In this document: positions 26,915-35,921 of the stretch, in pieces
How positions within the stretch are numbered: position 1 is the first letter of the stretch
Layout: every line of letters starts with the position of its first letter
DNA from: JAJFHI01 sp050633705
GTDB lineage: Bacteria; Pseudomonadota; Alphaproteobacteria; Rhizobiales; Hyphomicrobiaceae
Length of the DNA stretch: 64,000 bases
Reading direction: 5' to 3'
Assembly (NCBI GenBank): GCA_050633705.1
Contig: JBOEGZ010000002.1
Location: 124,001-188,000 of the forward strand
Notes under the pieces: model-generated
Database searches by the model: none
The model's input: only the letters and a program-made list of their open reading frames with translations
What the model was told of the DNA's origin: nothing
Made by a program: the position numbers and the translations under genes

Positions 26915-27265
26915 GTGATTGAAAGCATCATAAAAGTCGGCATTACCAGCATACTCGTCGTCGCGATTGCTGAGATCTCAAAGCGATCATCACTTTTTGG
27001 CGCTCTTATCGCCTCGCTGCCGCTCACGTCGATCCTAGCCATGATCTGGCTCTATTTCGACACCGGCGACAGCGAAAAAATTGCGACCCTATCTTCTGGA
27101 ATTTTCTGGCTCGTCCTGCCGTCACTCATCCTATTCATTGTTCTACCCATTTTGTTGCGTGCAGGTGTCGCATTCGCGCCAAGTCTTGCCATTGCCGCAG
27201 GTCTAACCGCAATTGGCTACGTTGCAATGGTCTACCTGCTTAAGAAATTTGGTATTTCGCTCTAA
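26915..27265 (+). CDS. DUF3147 family membrane protein
   Basis: A 116-residue integral membrane protein with four hydrophobic segments (about 5-22, 27-47, 61-83, 88-110). The segments KRSSLFGALIASLPLTSILAMIW and LRAGVAFAPSLA match DUF3147. Its start is GTG. The family is small and uncharacterised. It lies in the same direction between the GYF_2 gene and the ABC-F gene. Confidence 0.8.
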   Translation: MIESIIKVGITSILVVAIAEISKRSSLFGALIASLPLTSILAMIWLYFDTGDSEKIATLSSGIFWLVLPSLILFIVLPILLRAGVAFAPSLAIAAGLTAIGYVAMVYLLKKFGISL

Positions 27266-27375
27266 ACCGGGCGACAACTGTACATCCATTGATGGGGTGG
27301 GCGATTGCGTTGGTTCGTGGCCGACGTGGTGTGCAACCAGGTGACAGAACAGCCCGGAGCAGGTAATCGAAGTCT

Positions 27376-29304
27376 ATGCTTCACATAAATGACCTTACAT
27401 ACCGCATCGAAGGCAAAACAATCTTCGAAAATGCAACAGCGGGCATTCCCACCGGACATAAAATCGGCCTTGTCGGACGCAATGGGGCCGGCAAAACAAC
27501 ACTATTGAATCTAATTCTTGGCGATATTGTTCCCGACGACGGATCGATCTCGACTCTTAAATTCGGAAAAATCGGGCACGTGGCCCAAGAAGCACCAGGT
27601 GGAAATGAAAGCATCATTTCGTGGGTCTTATCATCGGACACCGAACGCACGGCTTTATTGGCTGAAGCTGATACGGCCACCGACCCGACGCGCATTTCAG
27701 ACATTCAAATCCGACTTGTAGACATTGACGCACACTCAGCCCCTGCAAGGGCGGCTCAAATACTGGCCGGTCTGGGCCTTGATGAAGCAGCCCAACAACG
27801 CCCGGCCTCAGAGTTTTCTGGTGGCTGGCGCATGCGTGTCGCTCTGGCAAGCGTATTGTTTTTAGAGCCCGAAATTTTGTTGCTCGACGAACCAACCAAC
27901 TACCTTGACCTGGAAGGAACGGTTTGGCTTGAGAACTACCTGCGTTCCTACCCCCACACCGTTGTCATCGTCAGTCATGACCGCGATCTCCTCAACAACG
28001 CTGTCACCAGCATTTTACACCTTGATGCCGGACAGCTCACGCTTTACAGCGGAGGCTACGACGACTTTGAAGAGCAGCGCCGTGAAACCCAACGCCTGCA
28101 ACTGAAGCTAAAAAAGCGCCAGGACGACGAACGCCGCCGAATTCAAGCCTTTGTCGATCGCTTCAAGGCCAAAGCCACCAAAGCCAAACAGGCGCAGAGC
28201 CGTGTTAAAGCCCTTGAAAAAATGAAGCCAATCGCAACAGCGATGGAAAACTCCGTTGCAGATTTTCAACTGCCCGATCCGGTTAAACCGTTAGCAAGCC
28301 CACTGTTGCGCCTCGAAGATGTCACGGCGGGTTATGAACCTGGCAACGCAATTCTGTCAGGTCTAAATCTACGCATCGATCAAGATGACCGCATCGCTTT
28401 GCTCGGCCAAAACGGCAACGGCAAATCAACTTTTGCAAAACTCATCGCACGACGGCTGGAGCCACTTGCTGGACAAATTTACGGTTCGAAAAAGATGACC
28501 GTTGGATACTTTGCCCAACACCAATTGGACGATCTCAATCCGCGCAAATCTCCTTACGACCACATTGCGGAATTAATGCCCGATGCAACAGAAGCGCAAA
28601 AGCGCGCGAAACTTGGCAGCTATGGGTTTGGGGCAGAAAAAGCCGATACAAAGTGCGAGAAGCTCTCAGGTGGAGAAAAAGCCAGATTATTGTTGGCGAT
28701 TACAGCGTTTCATGCCCCGCACATGTTGATCCTAGATGAACCGACAAACCATTTGGATGTCGATTCACGTGAGGCTTTGATCCAGGCTCTAACGCTTTAC
28801 CGTGGTGCTGTCGTCCTAATCAGCCACGATCGCCATTTGGTCGAAGCAACGGCCGATCGGCTCTGGCTCGTCGCAGATGGTACGGTGCGACCATATGATG
28901 GAGACATTGACAGCTATCGACAGGCGCTTTTGGCAGAAAGGGGAAAACGCAACAAGCAAAATGGCGCCTCGCCAGATAAGGCCAGCGATGGTCAAGCAAG
29001 TGAAGCTTCAGCCGACAATCGGGTGACAAAAGCAGACCGCGCACTGCAACGTCGCGAAGCAGCCGAACGTCGCGCTGAAGTTGCACCCTTGCGCAAAAGA
29101 GTGGCGAAACTTGAAAAAGAAATAGAACGGCTTGGAAACGTCATTGCACAATTTGACATCGAGTTGGCAGACCCTGAACTCTATACGCGTAACAGTGACC
29201 GTGCTCAGGCAACTGCCATCGACCGAGGAAAAGCCATTAAAGCATTAGAGGCTGCCGAAACCGAATGGCTCGACGCCACACAGACACTTGAAGACGCCCA
29301 ATAA
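27376..29304 (+). CDS. ABC-F family ATP-binding protein (YheS/Uup type)
   Basis: A 642-residue soluble protein with two ABC ATPase domains and no membrane segment. Domain 1 has GRNGAGKTT, FSGGWRMRVALA and LLLDEPTNYLD. The ABC-F linker helices follow (rich in Lys/Arg/Gln, near 225-290). Domain 2 has GQNGNGKST, LSGGEKARLLL and LILDEPTNHLD. A charged coiled-coil tail near 560-640 matches the C-terminal extension of Uup/YheS proteins. ABC-F ATPases act on the ribosome E site to relieve stalls or tune translation. The precise paralogue is not assigned. Confidence 0.93.
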   Translation: MLHINDLTYRIEGKTIFENATAGIPTGHKIGLVGRNGAGKTTLLNLILGDIVPDDGSISTLKFGKIGHVAQEAPGGNESIISWVLSSDTERTALLAEADTATDPTRISDIQIRLVDIDAHSAPARAAQILAGLGLDEAAQQRPASEFSGGWRMRVALASVLFLEPEILLLDEPTNYLDLEGTVWLENYLRSYPHTVVIVSHDRDLLNNAVTSILHLDAGQLTLYSGGYDDFEEQRRETQRLQLKLKKRQDDERRRIQAFVDRFKAKATKAKQAQSRVKALEKMKPIATAMENSVADFQLPDPVKPLASPLLRLEDVTAGYEPGNAILSGLNLRIDQDDRIALLGQNGNGKSTFAKLIARRLEPLAGQIYGSKKMTVGYFAQHQLDDLNPRKSPYDHIAELMPDATEAQKRAKLGSYGFGAEKADTKCEKLSGGEKARLLLAITAFHAPHMLILDEPTNHLDVDSREALIQALTLYRGAVVLISHDRHLVEATADRLWLVADGTVRPYDGDIDSYRQALLAERGKRNKQNGASPDKASDGQASEASADNRVTKADRALQRREAAERRAEVAPLRKRVAKLEKEIERLGNVIAQFDIELADPELYTRNSDRAQATAIDRGKAIKALEAAETEWLDATQTLEDAQ

Positions 29305-29618
29305 AAACTTCAAAATGTACGCACACGTCGGCCATCCGAAAAATAAGATGTAAAGTTTTGCGCCACAAGGCTGCACCATAAAGAACGACAAAAAATCAGA
29401 GAATTCTCAAATTGACTGTCGATCTGTGAATGTATTTCTACCGGCCTGCACATAGTTAACGCATCCGACATGATATAGAACTTCGTTAATGGAAGCTCAC
29501 CAGCTATAGCGGGTAAAGTTCGAAGCGCATTAGGGCATATGTTCTGAGAACGTGCTGGTGAGCTTTCATGCGACACCTCGCAACAGTTAGAAATAACTAC
29601 TCGATTTTGCGGCACAAT
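29305..29618. other. Intergenic region containing a long inverted repeat
   Basis: This 314-base gap lies between the convergent ABC-F gene and the small HTH regulator. Apart from the inverted repeat listed separately no gene or intrinsic terminator with a T-tract was seen. Confidence 0.4.
29493..29565. repeat. Long inverted repeat, 12-bp perfect arms
   Basis: AAGCTCACCAGC at 29493-29504 is repeated in inverted orientation as GCTGGTGAGCTT at 29554-29565, with 49 bases between. It could form a cruciform or a long-loop hairpin. There is no T-run, so a simple terminator is unlikely. It may be a dispersed palindromic element or a binding site pair. Confidence 0.6.
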
Positions 29619-30011
29619 TTAGCTATCGGACGTGTCGTCGGTCGGCTCAAGAGAGACTTCCAACATGAGCCGATCGCAAATCACATATGGAACCTTTCGC
29701 CTGTTGCCGCTTTCACGGAATGCGATAATCCCAAAACTCTCCAACCGTCTGAGAGTGAGCGTTAAACTCGCCTTTGGGCGCCCTGATAATCGGGCTAGTT
29801 CTGCGACAGATTGGGGCTGGTTTTTTCGTATCAGGTTTAACAGCCAAAGATTGCGACCGGACAACAGGCGGGTCAATTTGTCGAGCGAATCTACGGGGAT
29901 TGCCTTATTGCCAAATTGAACGGAGTCACGATCTTCTTCTTCAGCCTCCAAACCATTGTGACTGTCGTCAGCTGAAGCTGCGTCAACGCGCAGAACGCTT
30001 TGTTTTTCCAT
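29619..30011 (-). CDS. Small winged-helix transcriptional regulator (HVO_A0114/MarR-like)
   Basis: A 130-residue DNA-binding protein. An acidic N-terminal third is followed by a winged helix near 45-110: LLNLIRKNQPQSVAELARLSGRPKASLTLTLRRLESFGII is a clear helix-turn-helix with recognition helix. The wing (RRKVPYVIC) follows. This resembles the HVO_A0114-type predicted regulators, often antitoxin-like partners of small toxins, but no toxin gene is adjacent. AGGA lies 7 bases before the ATG. It is downstream of the 54-bp array on the glyS strand. Confidence 0.75.
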   Translation of the reverse strand: MEKQSVLRVDAASADDSHNGLEAEEEDRDSVQFGNKAIPVDSLDKLTRLLSGRNLWLLNLIRKNQPQSVAELARLSGRPKASLTLTLRRLESFGIIAFRESGNRRKVPYVICDRLMLEVSLEPTDDTSDS

Positions 30012-30234
30012 ATCTAATCCTGCTCTGATCTAGACTGAATATGATGCCCAGCAACTAAAACTTCGGTCAGCCAGTCCTTGAATACTTCTCAAATTTACTA
30101 GGCTTTGTAGTTTTAACGGCCCAACCTCGCGACAGGATCACTCGTAAAGCGGTCCTATCGAAAATTTAATGTTGTCCGATGTCTGCTCAATTACACAGAG
30201 CTCATGAGCGGGCACAACAGGAGGTCTTGAGGGA

Positions 30235-30450
30235 GTGGTTGACGCATCCGCAGAAAATGCGCGCACGATCACACACGTTGCTGCCGGAGTGATTCACGCA
30301 CGCGCGGAAAATGCGCGCACGATCACACACGTTGCTGCCGGAGTGATCCACGCACGCGCGGAAAATGCGCGCACGATCACACACGTTGTTGCCGGAGTGA
30401 TCCACGCACGCGCGGAAAATGCGCGCACGATCACACACGTTAACCACTGA
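30235..30450 (+). CDS. Possible small repeat protein of four 18-residue units
   Basis: The plus strand of the 54-bp array encodes 71 residues: GTG start, then about four copies of an 18-residue unit (AENARTITHV and AAGVIHAR parts). A strong ribosome-binding sequence, AGGAGGT at 30219-30225, lies 9 bases before the GTG, which is unusual for a chance frame. The opposite strand is also open through the array, and the unit length is a multiple of three, so openness alone is weak evidence. It overlaps the end of glyS by 11 bases antisense. No family recognised. Confidence 0.35.
   Translation: MVDASAENARTITHVAAGVIHARAENARTITHVAAGVIHARAENARTITHVVAGVIHARAENARTITHVNH
30244..30441. repeat. 54-bp tandem repeat array, 3.7 copies
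   Basis: Units at 30244-30297, 30298-30351, 30352-30405 and a partial 36-base copy at 30406-30441 are nearly identical. Copies 2 and 3 differ by one base (GCTGCC/GTTGCC) and copy 1 by a handful of changes at its start plus one near its end. Each carries GCGCGG-AAAA-TGCGCGC and GATCACACACG. The last copy runs into the glyS stop codon, so the array begins exactly where glyS ends. There are no spacers, so it is not a CRISPR. Confidence 0.97.
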
Positions 30451-32494
30451 TCTTTGAAAAGTCTGCAATGTTTCGCGTCGCGCCGCGAATTTCTGCCAAC
30501 AGCTTTAGACGGTTTTGCCGAAGCTTGCTGTCATCAGCATTGACGGTCACGTCGTCGAAGAATTTGTCGACCGGCTTGCGCAGTTCAGACAGGGCACGCA
30601 TTGCACCCTCGAAGTTCTCAACATCAATTGCGGCCTTGGTATCGAACTTTACCTTAGCAATTGCGGCGGCTAGGTCTCGCTCTGCAGCCTCGACCAATAG
30701 CGGGCCTTCTGGTTCACCACTGAACGTAACCTTATCTTTCTTCTCTTCGGCTTTGAGAATGTTTGCAGCCCGCTTCACACCGGCTAGCAAATTTACGCCG
30801 TCATCTGTATCGAGGAAATCCGTTAGCGCTTCCACACGCTTCACAACGAGCGCCAGATCATCCTGCCCACCCAATGCAAAAACTGCGTCGATCAAGTCGT
30901 GACGCAATCCTTTGTCTCGGAGGTAAACCTTCAGGCGATCACCAACAAAGGAAAGAAGATCAGATTGAACCGCCTTATCTTTTCCAACCGACGTTTGGCG
31001 CAAAACACTCCCAAGCGGTAACCGAAGATCATTTTCCAAAACAATACGAATGACGCCCAGAGCCGCACGGCGCAATTGATAGGGATCACCAGAGCCAGTT
31101 GGCTTTTCATCAATACTCCAAAAGCCGGCCAGCGTGTCGAGCTTATCGGCTAACGCCACGGCAATGGAGACCGGAGCCGTTGGTACATTATCGCCCTGCC
31201 CCTTCGGTTGATAATGCTCTTCAATAGCGCGTGCAATTTCTGATTTTGTCTTCGCAGCTTCAGCGTAGTATCGCCCCATCAAGCCTTGCAATTCGGGAAA
31301 TTCACCGACCATTCCCGAAACAAGATCAGCTTTGGCAAGTTGTGCGGCGCGGCGCGTTTCCTCACTGTCTGCGTCTACACTGCCCGCAATATCATGTGCC
31401 AAGTCAGCAATACGCTCGATGCGATCTTTCTGGCTGCCCAGCTTTTCGTGGAACGTGATGCCATCCAATTCGGCAGCCATGTCATCAAGTGGACGCTTTA
31501 AATCCTGTTCCCAAAAGAATTTTGCATCCGCCAAACGGGCTCGAATAACCTTCTCATTCCCTGAGATGATTTGGCGACCTCCATCCTTTGCAATCAGATT
31601 TGAAACACAAAGAAACTTGGCTGCAAGCTTGCCAGTCTTTGGGTCTGTTAAAGAAAAGCACTTTTGGTGAGATTTCATCGCCGTCGTGAGGCATTCCGCC
31701 GGAACTTCAAGAAACTCCTCATCGAATGAACCCATCAATACCGTCGGCCACTCATTCAGTCCTGCGTTCTCAAGCATCAAAGCTTCATCCCTGATGAGTG
31801 ACAGGTTAGCCGACTTGGCAATGGCTTCTGCTTGCTCATCAATCATCGCAGCTCGCTCGCTGGATGGCAAAAGAACTTTGCTTTTTTTCAGTTTCTTGCC
31901 GTAGTCTTCGAAACTCGAAACGGCAAAGGGTTCGCGCCCATGGAAACGGTGCCCGCACGTAATGTCTCCACTCTTAATGCCTGCGACCTCAAACGGCACA
32001 ATTTTTCCACCCAACAAGCACACGATCGAATGCATCGGACGCACCCATGCAAAATCAGAGCTGCCCCATCGCATGGCTTTTGGCCAAGGAAACTTGTGCA
32101 TCACAGCAGGCACAACTTCGGCAATAATATCAGCCGCGTCACGGCCAGGCTTGTTGGTTCGCGCGACGTAGTAGTCACCTTTTTTCGGATCGCTAACAAC
32201 TTCCGCCTCTTCAATTGAGGCCAACCCTGACGCTTTTAAAAAGCCTGCCACAGCCTTTTCCGGTGCGCCAACACGTGGACCCTTGCGCTCCAGCGAAACC
32301 GCCGGAGATTTTTCAGGGACATCGGCGACCATCATAGCCAACCGACGTGGCGTCGCATAGGCCTGCGCATCGCCAAGTGTCAGACCCTCAGCTTCTAATC
32401 CGCTTGACACTAAGCGTTTCAGATCATCGGCGGCACGCTGCTGCATGCGCGCTGGAATTTCTTCAGAAAAAATTTCAAGCAGAAGTTCAGCCAT
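30440..32494 (-). CDS. glyS: Glycine--tRNA ligase beta subunit
   Basis: A 684-residue beta subunit of the heterotetrameric bacterial glycyl-tRNA synthetase. It begins LLLEIFSEEIPARMQ, carries TPRRLAMMV, GHRFHGREPF, KCFSLTDPKTGKL and an HD-like region with a C-terminal anticodon-binding helical part. It pairs with GlyQ encoded 1.1 kb upstream in the same operon. The ATG at 32494 is used; 15 codons upstream are open but not family-like. Its stop codon lies inside the last unit of the tandem array. Confidence 0.97.
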   Translation of the reverse strand: MAELLLEIFSEEIPARMQQRAADDLKRLVSSGLEAEGLTLGDAQAYATPRRLAMMVADVPEKSPAVSLERKGPRVGAPEKAVAGFLKASGLASIEEAEVVSDPKKGDYYVARTNKPGRDAADIIAEVVPAVMHKFPWPKAMRWGSSDFAWVRPMHSIVCLLGGKIVPFEVAGIKSGDITCGHRFHGREPFAVSSFEDYGKKLKKSKVLLPSSERAAMIDEQAEAIAKSANLSLIRDEALMLENAGLNEWPTVLMGSFDEEFLEVPAECLTTAMKSHQKCFSLTDPKTGKLAAKFLCVSNLIAKDGGRQIISGNEKVIRARLADAKFFWEQDLKRPLDDMAAELDGITFHEKLGSQKDRIERIADLAHDIAGSVDADSEETRRAAQLAKADLVSGMVGEFPELQGLMGRYYAEAAKTKSEIARAIEEHYQPKGQGDNVPTAPVSIAVALADKLDTLAGFWSIDEKPTGSGDPYQLRRAALGVIRIVLENDLRLPLGSVLRQTSVGKDKAVQSDLLSFVGDRLKVYLRDKGLRHDLIDAVFALGGQDDLALVVKRVEALTDFLDTDDGVNLLAGVKRAANILKAEEKKDKVTFSGEPEGPLLVEAAERDLAAAIAKVKFDTKAAIDVENFEGAMRALSELRKPVDKFFDDVTVNADDSKLRQNRLKLLAEIRGATRNIADFSKISG

Positions 32495-32514
32495 TATAAT
32501 TCTTGCACTGCGCT

Positions 32515-33273
32515 TTAAGCCGCCTTTGTCAGCTGCCAAACGCCCTCTGAGTTGTAAAACAAATCGTCGTTATCGTAGTTCGCGTCTTTTGTGTGCGACA
32601 ACGTCCAGACGGGACCGTCTTCGGTTGTCGAGAACGTTTGGCCTTGGGCAAGCTCTGGGCGCTCGCACATCTGATAAACATTGAAGATCATCAGAATCTG
32701 GCTCGCTTCTTCCAAATCGTCATGACCGTCAATTGCAGCTTCTGGAAGAGAAAACTGTTGCATGCCAACAGACCGCATACTTGTGCCGTCATTGTCCTGC
32801 GCCAGATGGCAAACAAAATTTTCATACCAAACGGCCGGAATATCATGCTCGATAGCTTGCAGCCAATTGTCAAACTCGAACGCCAGCCCTGCTGTTTCAA
32901 TCTTGACAGCAAGTCCACCAGCCTCGTGCACCGCCTTGGAAATCAATCGAATTCCATCGTGACTGGCCGGTCCATCGTAGCTCATGAGCAGATAAAGCAC
33001 GCTCTTGTGAGCCGCGAGTGAGGCCATAGTGTCTTCACTCAACTGGTCCATCGCAGCATGGCCAAAGGCTTGGCTCAAATGCGCGTTCGCAGTTTCTTCA
33101 AATTGAAAGCCCGCCGATTCCTTGGTTTCGGTCTCAAGTAGCAAGCCGCCTGCCGCAATAAACCGACCACCACTGCTCTCAAGCAATGCGGCAAGAAATG
33201 CAGACCGATCTTCCCACAGACCCGGCACACACAAAATGATGTCGTCACCAATTGGTGTCGTCTCATCACTCAT
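32515..33273 (-). CDS. Hypothetical protein, DUF4261-like
   Basis: A 252-residue acidic cytoplasmic protein. IILCVPGLWEDRSAFLAAL, GGLLLETETKES, KSVLYLLMSYDGPASHDG and GGLAVKIETAGLAFEFDNW resemble DUF4261 proteins. This assignment is from memory of the pattern and is not certain. There is no signal or membrane segment. It lies inside the glyQ-glyS operon, 20 bases before glyS, so it is presumably expressed with glycyl-tRNA synthetase. Function unknown. Confidence 0.6.
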   Translation of the reverse strand: MSDETTPIGDDIILCVPGLWEDRSAFLAALLESSGGRFIAAGGLLLETETKESAGFQFEETANAHLSQAFGHAAMDQLSEDTMASLAAHKSVLYLLMSYDGPASHDGIRLISKAVHEAGGLAVKIETAGLAFEFDNWLQAIEHDIPAVWYENFVCHLAQDNDGTSMRSVGMQQFSLPEAAIDGHDDLEEASQILMIFNVYQMCERPELAQGQTFSTTEDGPVWTLSHTKDANYDNDDLFYNSEGVWQLTKAA

Positions 33274-33313
33274 AATTGCTGGGCCTCATTCATTCGCACA
33301 ATCAACATTTGTT

Positions 33314-33577
33314 TTATTGCGCAGGTGTGGCTGGCGCATCAATACCATCGCCAATTTCTGTTGGCTCAACGATCGGAGCATAAACTGATGGGCGAACACT
33401 CTTTGCAATATCTGTTGTCGCTCCAGTTGTCATCAAATAGCCAAGGCCCACAATCAACGACGCTAGTACTAAGAAGAAAACGGGTTTTTGTCGGCGCCAA
33501 AATGCCAGCAAAGCAATGAATAAAACCGGTAGCGCGATAACCAACGCACCAAAAACGTTTGCAGGAATTGTATCCAT
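33314..33577 (-). CDS. Small membrane protein in the gly operon
   Basis: An 87-residue protein with two membrane segments (about 7-27 and 31-50) and a Pro/Ile-rich C-terminal tail of about 35 residues. Its ATG overlaps the glyQ stop by one base (TAATG), so it is translationally coupled. Small proteins of this type are seen between glyQ and glyS in Rhizobiales. No function known. Confidence 0.75.
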   Translation of the reverse strand: MDTIPANVFGALVIALPVLFIALLAFWRRQKPVFFLVLASLIVGLGYLMTTGATTDIAKSVRPSVYAPIVEPTEIGDGIDAPATPAQ

Positions 33578-34533
33578 TATGACTGTCCTCCAGCCTCTGT
33601 TTTAAGCCACGCCGCGCAACACGCCTTTGCTAACTCGCGTACACGCAGGATGTAGCTCTGTCTTTCGGTAACCGAAATTACACCTCGTGCATCCAGCAAA
33701 TTGAAGATATGGGATGCCTTAATGCATTGATCGTAAGCCGGTAACACCACAAGGTGGCGCTCTCCCGCATCGCCCTTTTCCAACAATGACTGGCATTCTG
33801 CTTCAGCGTCTTTAAATTGCTGCAACAGAAGTTGTGTATTCGCATGTTCAAAATTATAGCGCGAATATTCCTGCTCAGCTTGCAAGAAAACGTCGCCATA
33901 AGAAATTTTGTCGTCTCCATCCAGTCCATTGAAATTCAAATCGTAGACACGATCGACACCCTGGACATACATGGCCAGGCGCTCAAGCCCGTAAGTAAGT
34001 TCGCCCGAGACAGGCTTGCAATCAAAACCGCCCACCTGTTGGAAATAAGTAAATTGCGAAACTTCCATGCCATTACACCAGACTTCCCAACCAAGCCCCC
34101 ATGCCCCCAAGGTTGGGCTCTCCCAGTCATCTTCTACGAAACGAATATCGTTGACCGTCGTATCGATTCCGATCGCATCCAGGCTGGCAAGATAAAGGTC
34201 CTGAATGTTTGGTGGTGACGGCTTTAAAATGACCTGAAATTGATAATAGTGCTGCAACCGGTTGGGGTTTTCACCATAGCGGCCATCTTTGGGGCGCCGC
34301 GACGGTTGCACATAAGCTGCATTCCAATGTTTCGGACCAAGCGAGCGCAATGTTGTTGCTGGGTGGAATGTGCCTGCACCAACTTCTATATCGTAGGGCT
34401 GTAAAACAACGCAGCCCTGACCGCTCCAATATTGTTGCAACGTCAGAATTAAATCTTGGAACGATTTGGCCGGCTGCAATTGACGTAGCGGCGTTAGAGC
34501 AGTTTTGGACTTTGTAGTGGCTTTGGATGCCAT
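33577..34533 (-). CDS. glyQ: Glycine--tRNA ligase alpha subunit
   Basis: A 318-residue catalytic alpha subunit of GlyRS. Class II motifs: FQDLILTLQQYWSGQGCVVLQPYD, GAGTFHPATTLRSLGP, YVQPSRRPKDGRYGENPNRLQHYYQFQVILKPSP, and GLERLAMYVQGV. The ATG at 34533 leaves a short basic N-terminal tail before the core; an upstream TTG is unlikely. First gene of glyQ-orf-orf-glyS. Confidence 0.97.
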   Translation of the reverse strand: MASKATTKSKTALTPLRQLQPAKSFQDLILTLQQYWSGQGCVVLQPYDIEVGAGTFHPATTLRSLGPKHWNAAYVQPSRRPKDGRYGENPNRLQHYYQFQVILKPSPPNIQDLYLASLDAIGIDTTVNDIRFVEDDWESPTLGAWGLGWEVWCNGMEVSQFTYFQQVGGFDCKPVSGELTYGLERLAMYVQGVDRVYDLNFNGLDGDDKISYGDVFLQAEQEYSRYNFEHANTQLLLQQFKDAEAECQSLLEKGDAGERHLVVLPAYDQCIKASHIFNLLDARGVISVTERQSYILRVRELAKACCAAWLKTEAGGQS

Positions 34534-34711
34534 TGGATCGGTCTCGACAGCTGTTAGTGGCAACCAGAAAAGACGCGGAAAAATTCACCCGCGAAACTTC
34601 CAGGCGCAAAGCAATGTTCCTGCTCCGAATACCCGCCTGAGAGGTCTCGGGCAACCCATCACAATCGCTTGCGCTCCATTCCGGCGTCGATAATTGGAGG
34701 ATTGGCCATGT

Positions 34712-34915
34712 TTATAGGCCTTTCGAGCGATTTGGCCGGTAAACACCCTTGATTTCATCAAACTCTAAAGTGCCGCGGTCGACGGGATGACCATCGCCGC
34801 GCGTTCGAGTTGTGTGTGCTGCTCTATCTTGGGCCCGCTTGGAGTCTCGTTTGAGCCACTTATATCCAGCATAAATTCCAACCGCCGCGGCGGCAATGGC
34901 AAGTACGGGAGGCAT
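34712..34915 (-). CDS. Small single-span hypothetical protein
   Basis: A 67-residue protein with one hydrophobic N-terminal segment (about 2-18, PPVLAIAAAAVGIYAGYKWL) followed by a basic stretch and the tail TLEFDEIKGVYRPNR. AAGGAG lies 7 bases before the ATG at 34915, so this start is preferred to a longer open frame upstream. It lies 19 bases downstream of the S49 protease gene on the same strand. Similar short proteins with a YRP tail occur beside sppA-like genes in Rhizobiales; no function known. Confidence 0.75.
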   Translation of the reverse strand: MPPVLAIAAAAVGIYAGYKWLKRDSKRAQDRAAHTTRTRGDGHPVDRGTLEFDEIKGVYRPNRSKGL

Positions 34916-34934
34916 CGCGAAACTCCTTTGCGAC

Positions 34935-35801
34935 TTAGAATCCAAAGCGTGACCACAGTGACCGGCGCTCGAGTGTAGAAACCACAGCATCGCTGATCGA
35001 AAGACCATCGTTTGCGTCTGCAGAAAGCAACTGAGATACCGCCAATGGTTCGCTTGTTGCAACCGACAACCGTTTTAGGCGAGAAAACAGGCCACCCTTT
35101 GACATTGGCACGCGACGCAATTTGACCTTTTTGCCAAACAGCTCGCGCATTTTGGAGCGAACATCCGAGATACCATCAATCAAACCAAGTTCGTGGGCCT
35201 TTGTGGCAGACCAAAATGCGCCGTTGAATAAGTCGTTGTCAGGGCTATTGAGATGTTCAGCGCGGCGCTCTTTTACAACCGCAATAAAAGCATCATGAAT
35301 GTCGCCCTGGATTTCTTTTAGCCGTTTCACGTCATCGCTATTTTCCGGTTTGAATGGATCTAATTGACTTTTGCTTATGCCCGAGGTGTAGACACGTCGT
35401 TCGATACCAAGCTTTTCAATCGCTTCAACAAAGCCAAAGCTCGCAGTAATCACGCCAATCGATCCAACGATTGATGACGCGTCGGCATAAATCTCATCAC
35501 CGGCAACAGCAAGGTAATATCCGCCAGACGCGGCAACGTCTTCGCAAAACACGTAGACCTTCTTCTCGTTCTCTTCTGCAAGCTGGCGTAAGCGGCGAAA
35601 AATGAGACTGGATTGAACCGGTGAACCACCCGGTGAGTTGATGACGACAGCGACGGCCTTTGTTTTCGACATCGTGAATGCTTTTTCAATCGGTTCTGCC
35701 ACACTCGACAGCGACAACCCTGGACGCAAAGGTGATGCGACCCCAATCGTGCCTGATAAATGGAGAACAGGAACCACCGGACTGCGTTTAAACCACTTCA
35801 T
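34935..35801 (-). CDS. S49-family peptidase (SppA/SohB-like)
   Basis: A 288-residue protease of the ClpP-crotonase fold. The serine is in VAASGGYYLA (Ser92) and the general-base lysine is Lys144 in the GISKSQLDPF segment, as in SppA. VINSPGGSP is the oxyanion-loop motif. A clear N-terminal membrane anchor is missing; the N-terminus is basic and short (MKWFKRSP), so association with the membrane may be peripheral. It likely clears signal peptides or membrane fragments. Confidence 0.9.
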   Translation of the reverse strand: MKWFKRSPVVPVLHLSGTIGVASPLRPGLSLSSVAEPIEKAFTMSKTKAVAVVINSPGGSPVQSSLIFRRLRQLAEENEKKVYVFCEDVAASGGYYLAVAGDEIYADASSIVGSIGVITASFGFVEAIEKLGIERRVYTSGISKSQLDPFKPENSDDVKRLKEIQGDIHDAFIAVVKERRAEHLNSPDNDLFNGAFWSATKAHELGLIDGISDVRSKMRELFGKKVKLRRVPMSKGGLFSRLKRLSVATSEPLAVSQLLSADANDGLSISDAVVSTLERRSLWSRFGF

Positions 35802-35921
35802 AAAGACAAATTTTCCTTCACTGATTTCTCATACTCAAAAACGGGGTGTTGCCAGCCACCAGACCTTATCTGGGTTCAAGTACGTGTTCTATATTGTTCT
35901 TATCGTGACCGCTCGGCCGTT

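Noticed and set aside
30244..30441. Tandem repeats considered as a CRISPR array
   Set aside because: Units are contiguous with no unique spacers, and no cas gene is near.
30202..30468. Minus-strand 88-codon frame through the tandem array
   Set aside because: It starts with TTG inside glyS in another frame and has no ribosome-binding site; the plus-strand frame is better supported.
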